14,931 bases of DNA from Saprospirales bacterium (GTDB taxonomy: Bacteria > Bacteroidota > Bacteroidia > Chitinophagales > Saprospiraceae), in the NCBI GenBank assembly GCA_003448025.1, contig DLXL01000122.1, positions 1-14,931 of the forward strand, given 5' to 3'. The notes under the pieces were generated by a model that saw only the letters and a program-made list of their open reading frames with translations, did no database searches and was not told the origin of the DNA. Positions within the stretch are counted from its first letter, which is position 1. Each line of letters starts with the position of its first letter. This document shows, in pieces, positions 7,461 to 14,910 of the stretch. Made by a program: the position numbers and the translations under genes.

Positions 7461-10166
7461 CTATAACTGGGCGTCAAATATATTTCTTCGATAAGGCACT
7501 TTGACGAAATCCAGCGTGCCTGGCTTGACACCCAGGAAGAATTCATAAGTGCCACGATCAGGCTGCCACCTGAAACTTAGCTGCCAGCAATGCAAATCAC
7601 GGGTAAAGCCAAAAGACGGATATACCAGTGACTTGCTGATAAAGTCGTAACTTATATTGTCTACATCCAGGCTCCATTTGGAGGAGAGTGGCAAACTTCC
7701 GGAAAAATTCAAGCTATTGGTTCCAATCGTGAAGGTGTCGCGGGCTGTTCCATATCCGGTTGGAATGAGTCGGCGGGCAAAAGATATCCGGTGATCCACC
7801 CTGAAGTTATTGAAAATACTCAGCAGATCGTCCTTGGGCAGAACAGGTTTGCTTTGTGATGCCTGTGTTGGGTCAGCGGGCTTTTTGGCAAACATATCCC
7901 GCAATTGTTTGATCTGAAAACCCGTATTCAAAGCAAAGCCCAGTTGTGTGGTGCGAACCAGCCGTCCTTTCTCTTTATACATGATATTTTTGATCGGGTT
8001 GCCTTTTTCATTGGCAATATAGGGGTCAAAGGTCACATTCCAGGTCAGGTTGGATATGCCTTTGAACAGTCGGAATAAACCGCCGGTACTAATGGTGCTC
8101 CATTTCAGGGAGTCGCGGGTAGGTGTATAGGAGCCTGCGAAAGTGAGTCCGTCAAAGATCCTTTTTTTGATCACGGTATCGCGCTTGGCTGAGAAATATT
8201 TGAACTCCAGAACATTGGTAAAGCTATAGCCAATCTTTACATCCCGTTTTGCCAGGGTAGGTTTACTGTAATAAGCCTCGTCAAAGATTCCGTAGGTGAG
8301 CGTATCGCGTTTTTCCGGTCTGGTATCTGTGAAGTATTCTCTGAAATACCGATCCTGTTGTTTTCGGAAATCCGGTCCCAGTCCGGTACTCACGGTTGGA
8401 GAGACCTTGTGTCTGATGCCTTGAAACCAGGCTTTTTTGCGTTTGGATTTGTAGGTAAAAAAGAGCGAACTACTGGCAGAAATGCCTGCATTATAGGTTC
8501 TAAAGGCATTAAATCCCCAATCCCGATTGGTTTCTACGATCCCGAATTTGGATTTGGATTCATTGAGAACCCGCTCAATGAATTCACCGTTTTGAAAAAT
8601 GCTGTCGTACACCAGGATACTATCATTCAGTAGTTGACGATTAATGGTGTAAGGGTACCAGTTTTCCTCGTATCGCAGGTTTGGCGTGATGTTGATGTAC
8701 TTGAAAAGTTTCAACACGTAGTCTGTACGCACCTCATGTTGCATCCCCATGCGTGCATTTTCCAGTGTTTCCTTTTCAAACAAAAGGGTATCCACCGTTC
8801 TGATGGAATTATCCAGTTTGCTGTTGTAGGTCAGGGATATCTTTTCGTACCATTTTTCTTTTCCAACCAGAATTTTGCGTTTGAAAGGATATACCCGCTG
8901 CATGGTAAATTGCGCACTAGGCAATGTGATGTCCATTTGGCGGGTATTATTATTTTGCGAATGGCGCATTCCAATGGAGTACTGGTATGGCTTACCCGGG
9001 AAAGTTTTGGTGTAAGCCAGGTTGGAGCTCAGCGTATTGGTGAAAACACTGTTGTAGTCGTTTTGATTGCGCTGTTGATCCCGGTTGGTCTGGATATTGA
9101 CAGAACCGTTAAACCTGCGAGATGGGTGCGCTTTTGGATCCTGCGCGTGGGTCCATTGTAATCCAAAGGATTTGGCTGAAATTTTCTCTGCCCTCTGCCC
9201 TTCTGTAACGCGATTGTTATAATTCAGTGTGAAATTACCATTGTTCCTGTATCGGTAGCTGTATCTTGAAGCAGCGGTAATACCCCAGGTTCCACCGGTG
9301 AATGCGCGAAGTAATAAGGTGGCATCCATATGTTCGGATAAGGGCTGATACCAGCCAAGGCCTTCAAAGCCAAAACCTTCCGCATTCCGGAAATCAAAAT
9401 CTTTAGGAATAAGCAATCCGGCTTTGCGTGTTTTGGTTACGGGGAAAAAGCCAAAAGGGATAACAATCGGCGTGGGGATGCCGCCTACCTCAAGATTGGA
9501 GAGTCCGGTTACTACGAGTTTGTCCTGAATTACCTTTAATTTTTGGGTCCGTATACCAAAGTGAGGATGCGGATCATCGCAGGTGGTAATAATGGCATCT
9601 TTGTTGTAAATAATGTTTCTGGCTTTTTTAGTGGTATCAGCAGAGGAAGCGCTCACAAATTTAGCTTTCTCACCAAGCACATGCAGGTCTTCCTGTTGGG
9701 TGCGAGCTTCGTAAATAATGCCTTTTTTACTTTTAAAATTATAGCGAAGTTTAGAGGCAGTGAATTGTTGTTCGCCATCCTTAAAATCTGGCATTCCGGT
9801 GAGTAATCCTGAACTATCCTGCAATGGTTGTGCAGAAATTTCGTTATTACCATAATCCAGGAGGATGTAACCAGCTTTAATATTCAACGTCGTATAGGTA
9901 ACAGTAGCGGCTCCATAGAGATGTACTTGTTTGTTTTTGACATCAAACCACATGGAATCTTCTGCAGAATAATCTACAGCAGCATCCAAACCATCGGTGC
10001 TGAATTTGATTTTGGAGAGATCTACAGTGGCTGAGTCCCGGAATGCAGGTTTGACGATGGAATCCGGACGTGGCAAGGTATCCGGAATTTGTGCCAACAG
10101 CTGACTGCTGAAGAGCAGGCAGGCAATTTGGAATAAATACCGATATTTGCCGGGAAATTGAATCAC
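7461..10166 (-). CDS. lptD: LPS-assembly protein LptD (Bacteroidota type)
   Basis: A 901-residue outer-membrane beta-barrel predicted to insert lipopolysaccharide into the outer leaflet. It has a signal peptide (1-26, basic KYR then a hydrophobic core ending LLAQ), an OstA/LptA-like periplasmic domain (about 74-235, including TTCDDPHPHFGI at 194-205), the junction IPFGFFPVTKTRKAGLLIP (236-254), and a long barrel region to the C-terminus rich in alternating aromatic strands. Length fits the phylum. The start codon is GTG at 10164-10166: an in-frame TAA lies one codon further upstream and the first internal Met is at residue 72, so no ATG can be used without losing the signal peptide. The gene converges on DUF1501 and diverges from the amidase operon across 38 bases, so its promoter probably lies within the amidase coding sequence. 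Confidence 0.93.
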   Translation of the reverse strand: MIQFPGKYRYLFQIACLLFSSQLLAQIPDTLPRPDSIVKPAFRDSATVDLSKIKFSTDGLDAAVDYSAEDSMWFDVKNKQVHLYGAATVTYTTLNIKAGYILLDYGNNEISAQPLQDSSGLLTGMPDFKDGEQQFTASKLRYNFKSKKGIIYEARTQQEDLHVLGEKAKFVSASSADTTKKARNIIYNKDAIITTCDDPHPHFGIRTQKLKVIQDKLVVTGLSNLEVGGIPTPIVIPFGFFPVTKTRKAGLLIPKDFDFRNAEGFGFEGLGWYQPLSEHMDATLLLRAFTGGTWGITAASRYSYRYRNNGNFTLNYNNRVTEGQRAEKISAKSFGLQWTHAQDPKAHPSRRFNGSVNIQTNRDQQRNQNDYNSVFTNTLSSNLAYTKTFPGKPYQYSIGMRHSQNNNTRQMDITLPSAQFTMQRVYPFKRKILVGKEKWYEKISLTYNSKLDNSIRTVDTLLFEKETLENARMGMQHEVRTDYVLKLFKYINITPNLRYEENWYPYTINRQLLNDSILVYDSIFQNGEFIERVLNESKSKFGIVETNRDWGFNAFRTYNAGISASSSLFFTYKSKRKKAWFQGIRHKVSPTVSTGLGPDFRKQQDRYFREYFTDTRPEKRDTLTYGIFDEAYYSKPTLAKRDVKIGYSFTNVLEFKYFSAKRDTVIKKRIFDGLTFAGSYTPTRDSLKWSTISTGGLFRLFKGISNLTWNVTFDPYIANEKGNPIKNIMYKEKGRLVRTTQLGFALNTGFQIKQLRDMFAKKPADPTQASQSKPVLPKDDLLSIFNNFRVDHRISFARRLIPTGYGTARDTFTIGTNSLNFSGSLPLSSKWSLDVDNISYDFISKSLVYPSFGFTRDLHCWQLSFRWQPDRGTYEFFLGVKPGTLDFVKVPYRRNIFDAQL

Positions 10167-10172
10167 AAGTTA

Positions 10173-10199
10173 TTGGATCGCTTGAAAACTAAAGGTTTG
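10173..10199 (+). promoter_or_regulatory. Tentative promoter elements for the amidase operon
   Basis: TTG at 10173-10175 and AAGGTTTG at 10192-10199 (one mismatch to TAnnTTTG) have the expected spacing of 19 bases. The transcript start would then fall at about the amidase ATG itself. That near-leaderless arrangement is unusual and lowers confidence. The 38-base gap leaves little room for any other promoter outside the lptD coding region. Confidence 0.22.
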
Positions 10200-10204
10200 C
10201 GTTT

Positions 10205-11527
10205 ATGAAGTCAAACTTCGCTTTACAAACGTTCACGCTGCTCATCGCGTGGCTTGTTTTTGAAAATTTTAACCTTTCAACGGGCGTGCACAGCATTCCG
10301 GAGAAATCTCTGCCGAACGGCCGCAAAAATAGTGAAGCTCATGCAAACTGTTTGCATACCCTTGATTTCTCCTGGCATCAATCAGGCGCCAGGGTCAGCC
10401 ACTATCTTCAGCCGCCCTATAAGATTAAAACTATTGTACTGGATGCAGGGCATGGCGGAAAGGATCCCGGCTGTATTGGCGCTTCAGCACAGGAGAAAGA
10501 AAATACCCTGGCCATCGTGCTTCGGTTGGGCGCCTACATTGAGGAAAATTATCCGGAAATTAAGGTCATTTACACGCGGGATTCCGATGTATTCATTGAA
10601 TTGAACGAACGGGCAGCCATTGCGAATCGGAATAATGCTGACCTTTTTATCAGCATACATTGTAATGCGATGCCTGGTAAGACGGTACAAGGAGCAGAAA
10701 CCTATGTTTTGGGTTTACACCGCTCCAAAGACAATCTCGATGTAGCCAAACGCGAAAATGCATCTATCTATCTGGAAGAAAATTATCAAAAAAATTATGC
10801 AGGATATGATCCAGATAGCCCTGAAGCAGAGATTTTTGCCAGTTTATGGCAAAGTGCATATTTGGAGCAAAGTATTCTATTCGCCGGTTATGTTCAGCAA
10901 TTCGCAGCAGCGGTGGTATTTCGGGAAGACAGAGGCGTAAAGCAAGCCGGATTTTTGGTGCTTAGAGAAACGGCAATGCCTTCAGTGCTGATAGAAACAG
11001 GTTATTTGACGAATGCTACTGAAGATGCTTTTTTAGCTTCCGAAGAGGGAAGGGAACAGATGGCACTATCCATTTTCCAGGCATTTGAAGCATATAAGCG
11101 TCATATGGAATTGGGAAAACCCCTGGATCAGGTAGCAGAAGCGCCGGCACCCAAAAAAACACCTGCAGCCAAAACATCTGCAGCCACCCAAAGTGCTCCG
11201 CCTAAAACGCAAAATCCTGTTACGGCAAAAGCAAAGCCCACAGCTCAAACAGACAACAAGCCGATAGAAGCTAAGGCTAAGCCTGCTGTAAATACAGTCA
11301 GCGCCATTAAGCCGGCTCCAACTTTTACTATTCTGTTACTGGCATGGCCCAATAAACTGGATCCCAATGTCGGCAAGCTTAGCTTGATGGCAAATGTTCG
11401 GGAGCGTTTTCTGGAAGGTAAGTACCATTATTATTCTGGAAACTATCCAACAAGAGCAGACGCAGAAAAAGTTTTGCCTGAAATTCAAAATATGGGCTTT
11501 AAAACGGCTACCATTGTGCAGCTTTAA
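10205..11527 (+). CDS. N-acetylmuramoyl-L-alanine amidase (Amidase_3) with SPOR-like C-terminus
   Basis: A 440-residue zinc amidase that cleaves the bond between N-acetylmuramic acid and L-alanine in peptidoglycan, as in daughter-cell separation and wall turnover. A signal-like hydrophobic N-terminus (about 4-19) indicates export. The catalytic domain spans about 74-298: LDAGHGGKDPG with zinc ligand His83, the QEKEN segment with Glu97, SIHCNA with His152, and VLIETGYLTN with catalytic Glu264. An Ala/Pro/Lys-rich linker (about 309-370) leads to a C-terminal domain (374-440) resembling SPOR (YHYYSGNYPTRADAEKVL, then GFKTATIV), a fold known to bind denuded glycan at division sites. ATG 10205 is the only start that keeps the signal peptide. 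The mce gene follows after 48 bases with no terminator, and lptD diverges upstream, so this is an envelope-biogenesis neighbourhood. Confidence 0.94.
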   Translation: MKSNFALQTFTLLIAWLVFENFNLSTGVHSIPEKSLPNGRKNSEAHANCLHTLDFSWHQSGARVSHYLQPPYKIKTIVLDAGHGGKDPGCIGASAQEKENTLAIVLRLGAYIEENYPEIKVIYTRDSDVFIELNERAAIANRNNADLFISIHCNAMPGKTVQGAETYVLGLHRSKDNLDVAKRENASIYLEENYQKNYAGYDPDSPEAEIFASLWQSAYLEQSILFAGYVQQFAAAVVFREDRGVKQAGFLVLRETAMPSVLIETGYLTNATEDAFLASEEGREQMALSIFQAFEAYKRHMELGKPLDQVAEAPAPKKTPAAKTSAATQSAPPKTQNPVTAKAKPTAQTDNKPIEAKAKPAVNTVSAIKPAPTFTILLLAWPNKLDPNVGKLSLMANVRERFLEGKYHYYSGNYPTRADAEKVLPEIQNMGFKTATIVQL

Positions 11528-11575
11528 AGTTGCTCAACCCTTTGTCCAATACCATCGCAATCATTTCCAATCAAA

Positions 11576-12685
11576 ATGTTCAAACTTAGTAACGAAGTTA
11601 AAATAGGGCTACTTGCACTGGTGGCTCTTGCCCTGGGTTTTTGGGGATTCAAATTCCTTAAAGGCATGAATGTGCTTAGTTCTTCCAAGAATTTATACGT
11701 CCGGTACGAGAATGTGGATCAGTTGAGGCCTTCCAGCCCTGTTTTTATCAAGGGATTTCAGATTGGTATGGTGAAGGATATTTTTATTGATAAAACCGAT
11801 GATAAGACCATTATTGTGGCACTGAATATCAATGGTAAAGTGGATATTCCCAAAGATGCCATAGCTACTATTGTTGGCATGAGCCTCATGGGGGGCAAAG
11901 CGGTGGAAATTCTGATTCCGCATCCATGTGACGGTGATTGTGCTGAAGATGGAGATTATCTGATTGGCGGTTCCAAGTCACTGATCGAGAGTTTATTGGG
12001 CAGCCCGGACGATTTTGATGTATATACACAGCGAATCAAGCAAGGGCTATCCATTAACTTTGATTCCCTGGCTAAAGCAAATCCCAATGGAATTGCCGGT
12101 TCGGTGGTTGCCCTGGATAATGCCATTCATAACATAGAGCAAATGACCCGCCAGTTGAATGAAATATTGGCATTGAACCGACAAAGCATTTCAGCCATTA
12201 CAGGCAATTTTGCTTCTATCAGTGGTACGATAAAAGCCAATGATAAAAACATCAGCGACGCCATTGTCAATCTTAGTGCCTTGAGTGAACAACTGAAAAA
12301 TGCCGGCCTGGATCAAACATCTAAAAAAGCAGCCAGTGCTATTGATTCTATTGCAATGTCTTTGAGCGATCTAAGAGGGACCCTTGCGGTAACATCGGGC
12401 ACTTTACACCGCGTTGATACCCTGGCTCAAAACTTGATTAAGGGGAAAGGCCTGGTTGGTAAGACCCTCACAGATGAAGAGTTGTATAATAACCTGGTTA
12501 GCACCAGTCGTCATCTGCATTTGTTGTTACAGGATTTGCGGATGCATCCAGAGCGTTATAATACGGTCAAGCTGAAGCTGTTTGGTAAAAAACGCACCCG
12601 TTATGCCAATCCAATAGATGACCCGGCCTACGAACTTCTGGTAGACAGCCTGGAGCGTGACTACAGCAAAAAGGTGAAAAACTAA
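11576..12685 (+). CDS. MCE/MlaD family lipid-transport protein
   Basis: A 369-residue MlaD-like protein, the periplasmic substrate-binding part of an ABC-type phospholipid transport system. It has an N-terminal membrane anchor (about 8-24), one MCE domain (about 37-115) with the signature LRPSSPVFIKGFQIGMVKDI (50-69), and a long helical C-terminal region with repeated amphipathic segments (about 150-290). It ends in GKGLVGKTLTDEELYNNL (290-307) and HPERY (324-328), a tail I recall as typical of Bacteroidota MCE proteins. A short acidic loop contains Cys118 and Cys122. The ATPase and permease partners (MlaF- and MlaE-like) are not in the window. The gene lies between the amidase and a methyltransferase on one probable transcript. 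The substrate is inferred from the family only. Confidence 0.92.
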   Translation: MFKLSNEVKIGLLALVALALGFWGFKFLKGMNVLSSSKNLYVRYENVDQLRPSSPVFIKGFQIGMVKDIFIDKTDDKTIIVALNINGKVDIPKDAIATIVGMSLMGGKAVEILIPHPCDGDCAEDGDYLIGGSKSLIESLLGSPDDFDVYTQRIKQGLSINFDSLAKANPNGIAGSVVALDNAIHNIEQMTRQLNEILALNRQSISAITGNFASISGTIKANDKNISDAIVNLSALSEQLKNAGLDQTSKKAASAIDSIAMSLSDLRGTLAVTSGTLHRVDTLAQNLIKGKGLVGKTLTDEELYNNLVSTSRHLHLLLQDLRMHPERYNTVKLKLFGKKRTRYANPIDDPAYELLVDSLERDYSKKVKN

Positions 12686-12692
12686 ATCGGTT

Positions 12693-13247
12693 ATGAGCAA
12701 GAAAATCCGGCCATTGTATGATCAATACGGCGCGGATGGCTATTATCGGCAGTTTTCGTTGGAATATGAGAATCCTCATTTCCCGCTGATCAAAGCATTG
12801 CTGGAGCAAAACCTGTATCGGCTGGATGGCACTTCCGGTGTATTGGATTTTTCTGCCGGTGGGGGAGAAGTCAGCCGGGTATTACTCGATGCCGGATGGG
12901 AAAAGGTTGTTGGATGCGATCCATTTACACACGAATTATACACCCGAAATACCGGATTGACCTGTTTACCATTGTCTTTCAAAGATGTAATCAGAGCAGG
13001 GCTTCCTGGAAAATATGGACTGATCATCTCGTCCTTTGCGTTGCATTTATGTCCGGAAAAAGAGTTGTTCCCCTTAATCTGGAATCTTTTTCAGGCAGCA
13101 CCGGTTATAAGTGTGCTTACGCCGCATAAGCGACCGGAGTTGGAGCAGTTAACCGGGGTAAGGTTGCTGTGGGAGGATGTGGTGGAAAATGATCGGGGGA
13201 AGAAGGTTCGGATGAAGACCTACGAACTGGATTCGGGAAAACCATAA
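12693..13247 (+). CDS. Small SAM-dependent methyltransferase
   Basis: A 184-residue class I methyltransferase-like protein. Motif I is VLDFSAGGGEVSRVLL (50-65), the acidic ribose-binding residue is Asp76 in VVGCDPF, and the motif IV region is YGLIISSFALHLCP (108-121). The tail is short, without a clear substrate domain, so the methyl acceptor (small molecule, lipid, protein or nucleic acid) is unknown. It begins 7 bases after the mce stop, so it is co-transcribed and possibly translationally coupled. Its TAA stop touches the first base of the terminator stem. ATG 12693 is favoured because the fold starts soon after and there is no room upstream. Confidence 0.85.
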   Translation: MSKKIRPLYDQYGADGYYRQFSLEYENPHFPLIKALLEQNLYRLDGTSGVLDFSAGGGEVSRVLLDAGWEKVVGCDPFTHELYTRNTGLTCLPLSFKDVIRAGLPGKYGLIISSFALHLCPEKELFPLIWNLFQAAPVISVLTPHKRPELEQLTGVRLLWEDVVENDRGKKVRMKTYELDSGKP

Positions 13248-13291
13248 AAAAACGCTGAGTTGTTCACATGGGAAACAACTCAGCGTTTTTT
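13247..13291. terminator. Perfect 18-bp bidirectional intrinsic terminator
   Basis: The arm at 13247-13264 (six A, then CGCTGAGTTGTT) pairs without mismatch to 13274-13291 (AACAACTCAGCG, then six T), with a 9-base loop. It has a T run on both strands, so it can end the amidase-mce-methyltransferase transcript on the plus strand and the DUF433 transcript on the minus strand, whose stop is 22 bases away. Confidence 0.93.
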
Positions 13292-13313
13292 GGGAACAGA
13301 TCCAATATTCAAA

Positions 13314-13598
13314 TCAGGCAGCTGCAGCGAAGAGGCGACCCGTATTAGGTTGAATATTAGCCTGTGGGCCATTTACTGCGGACGCAATCTGTTCTACCGT
13401 GAACTTACGGTTCATCAGATCGTACACTTCCAGTGCCTGATCCCGGGTAATGGATGGAAATTCATCCAAAAATTCGTTTACAGAAACACCCACACGCAAA
13501 AAATCGAAGAACGTTTCTACGCGAATGCGAGTACCGCTGAAGACGGGTGCACCATCTTGGATTTCAGGGTGTGCGCTGATAGAGGAAAAAGGGCTCAT
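13314..13598 (-). CDS. DUF433 family protein, solitary
   Basis: A 94-residue protein with a DUF433 domain (about residues 5-60), a winged-helix-like family often found as the presumed antitoxin beside PIN-like (DUF5615) toxin genes. Visible family features are HPEI (10-13), GAPVFSGTRIRVETFFDFL (16-34), close to the usual GGxPxIxGTRI pattern, and EFPSIT (46-51). A C-terminal extension of about 30 residues ends in four Ala. The frame can also start at a GTG at 13623-13625 (103 aa); ATG 13596-13598 is preferred because it gives the N-terminus usual for the family. No toxin gene lies on either side: a terminator and the methyltransferase are downstream, and about 190 gene-free bases with a terminator are upstream. 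A stand-alone regulator is as likely as an antitoxin. Confidence 0.82.
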   Translation of the reverse strand: MSPFSSISAHPEIQDGAPVFSGTRIRVETFFDFLRVGVSVNEFLDEFPSITRDQALEVYDLMNRKFTVEQIASAVNGPQANIQPNTGRLFAAAA

Positions 13599-13689
13599 AC
13601 CACACTGCTGTTTTAAGGTAATCACTTTCGGGATTACACAATTACAAGGGATTAATGATTGAGTGGTGGATTAAAACGATTTAGTGGTG

Positions 13690-13719
13690 CGAAGTTAGAC
13701 AATGTTAACAAGCCTCAAA
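13690..13719 (-). promoter_or_regulatory. Putative promoter of the DUF433 gene
   Basis: On the minus strand, TTTG (13719-13716) is followed, at the expected spacing of 21 bases, by TAACTTCG (13697-13690), one mismatch to TAnnTTTG. The transcript start would be near 13684, giving a leader of about 85 bases to the ATG. The rest of the 13626-13761 gap holds an A/T tract around 13731-13744 and nothing else recognisable. Confidence 0.42.
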
Positions 13720-13761
13720 ATTTTACCGAATCTTTTTTTTTAAAATCATGGTATGCCCTCC

Positions 13762-13809
13762 AAAAAGACTGGGGAAAACCCTGAACTCAGGATTTTCCCC
13801 AGTCTTTTT
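13762..13809 (-). terminator. Intrinsic terminator of manC
   Basis: The arm AAAAAGACTGGGGAAAA (13762-13778) pairs perfectly with TTTTCCCCAGTCTTTTT (13793-13809). After one C/A mismatch the stem continues for four more pairs around an AACT loop. It begins 7 bases after the manC stop on the minus strand. It has A/T flanks on both arms, so it can work in either direction, and it insulates manC from the DUF433 gene. Confidence 0.9.
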
Positions 13810-13816
13810 TAAGGTA

Positions 13817-14896
13817 TTACAAGTGTTTTGTACCGGTTTTTTCCTTCACCATGGCGGTTACTTGTTTGACTTCCTGTTCTTTTGATTTTGGATAGATCAA
13901 TAAAGCATCAGGGGTGTCAACTATGATATAGTCGTGCAGGTCTTTAACAACCGCCAGTTTGCCTTCCGGAATCCGGATCAGCGAATTTTGGGTGTCCAGG
14001 GCAAGAACATTGCCTTGAATGGCGTTCCCCTGGTCGTCCTTTTGATATTCGGCATGAAGACTGGCCCAGGTACCCAAATCGCTCCATCCAAACTCTGCAG
14101 GAAGCGTAAACACATTTTGTGCTTTTTCCATGATGGCAAAGTCTACCGAGATGTTTGGTGTGGTAGGATAGGCTTTGTCAATGAAAGCTTGTTCTCCGGA
14201 AGTGTTATACAGGCTGCTGCCGGCGCCTAAAATATCATAGATCTCAGGTGCCAATGCTTTATAGGCTGCCAGGATACTGCTGGCACGCCAGATAAAAATA
14301 CCTGCATTCCACAGGTATTCACGGCTGGCTATGAATTCCTGAGCGGTGGTAAGATCCGGCTTTTCAGCAAATCGTTTCACGCGATAGATACCGGGCTCCC
14401 GTTGCTGCCCCATTTGAATATAACCATACCCGGTATCCGGACGGGAAGGTTGTATCCCAAGCGTCAGCAGGGCATCATTTTCAGCGGAGAACTGGAGCGC
14501 AGCTTCAATTTTTTCCAGAAAGGCGGCTTCCTTCAACACAATATGATCTGATGGTGCTATCACAAAATTAGCTTCAGGGTCCAATGACGCCAGTTTGAAA
14601 GCTGTCCATGCAACACAAGGTGCTGTGTTGTTGCGACTAGGTTCGCACAGAATCTGGTTTTCAGAGATTTCCGGGATTTGCTCCATGATCAACTGTTTGT
14701 ATGCAGCGTTCGTCACAATGAAGATCCGGTTTGCCGGGCAGATGGGTAAAAAGCGCTCAAAGGTTAGTCTAAGCAGGCTTTTGCCAACACCAAGCATATC
14801 CAGAAATTGTTTTGGTCGGGCCTCCCGGCTTCCTGGCCAGAAGCGGCTTCCAACGCCGCCAGCCATGATAGCTACGAATGTATGTGGGTTTTGCAT
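13817..14896 (-). CDS. manC: Mannose-1-phosphate guanylyltransferase
   Basis: A 359-residue nucleotidyltransferase that makes GDP-mannose from mannose 1-phosphate and GTP, the precursor for mannose-, fucose- and rhamnose-type sugars in surface polysaccharides and glycoproteins. The sequence shows the signature GGVGSRFWPGSR followed by RPKQF (13-31), EPSRNNTAP (85-93), the metal-binding APSDH (114-118), FAEKPD (176-181), WNAGIFIW (196-203) and GWSDLGTW (270-277). It is the short form without the fused phosphomannose isomerase domain of ManC/AlgA-type enzymes of about 480 residues. ATG 14896 puts the signature motif at its usual position. The gene has its own strong terminator. Only 35 bases upstream are in the window, so its promoter and any operon partners cannot be judged. 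Confidence 0.95.
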   Translation of the reverse strand: MQNPHTFVAIMAGGVGSRFWPGSREARPKQFLDMLGVGKSLLRLTFERFLPICPANRIFIVTNAAYKQLIMEQIPEISENQILCEPSRNNTAPCVAWTAFKLASLDPEANFVIAPSDHIVLKEAAFLEKIEAALQFSAENDALLTLGIQPSRPDTGYGYIQMGQQREPGIYRVKRFAEKPDLTTAQEFIASREYLWNAGIFIWRASSILAAYKALAPEIYDILGAGSSLYNTSGEQAFIDKAYPTTPNISVDFAIMEKAQNVFTLPAEFGWSDLGTWASLHAEYQKDDQGNAIQGNVLALDTQNSLIRIPEGKLAVVKDLHDYIIVDTPDALLIYPKSKEQEVKQVTAMVKEKTGTKHL

Positions 14897-14910
14897 GAAT
14901 GAGTGGGTTA

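Noticed and set aside
8358..9161. Two adjoining plus-strand frames (91 and 175 codons) opposite lptD
   Set aside because: Together long and end to end, so looked like a broken gene, but they are antisense to the lptD barrel and show no domain or promoter.
13314..13598. Full toxin-antitoxin system
   Set aside because: Only the DUF433 gene is present; no toxin-like frame lies on either side.
13260..13616. 118-codon plus-strand frame opposite DUF433
   Set aside because: Begins inside the bidirectional terminator and is antisense to a recognisable DUF433 domain.
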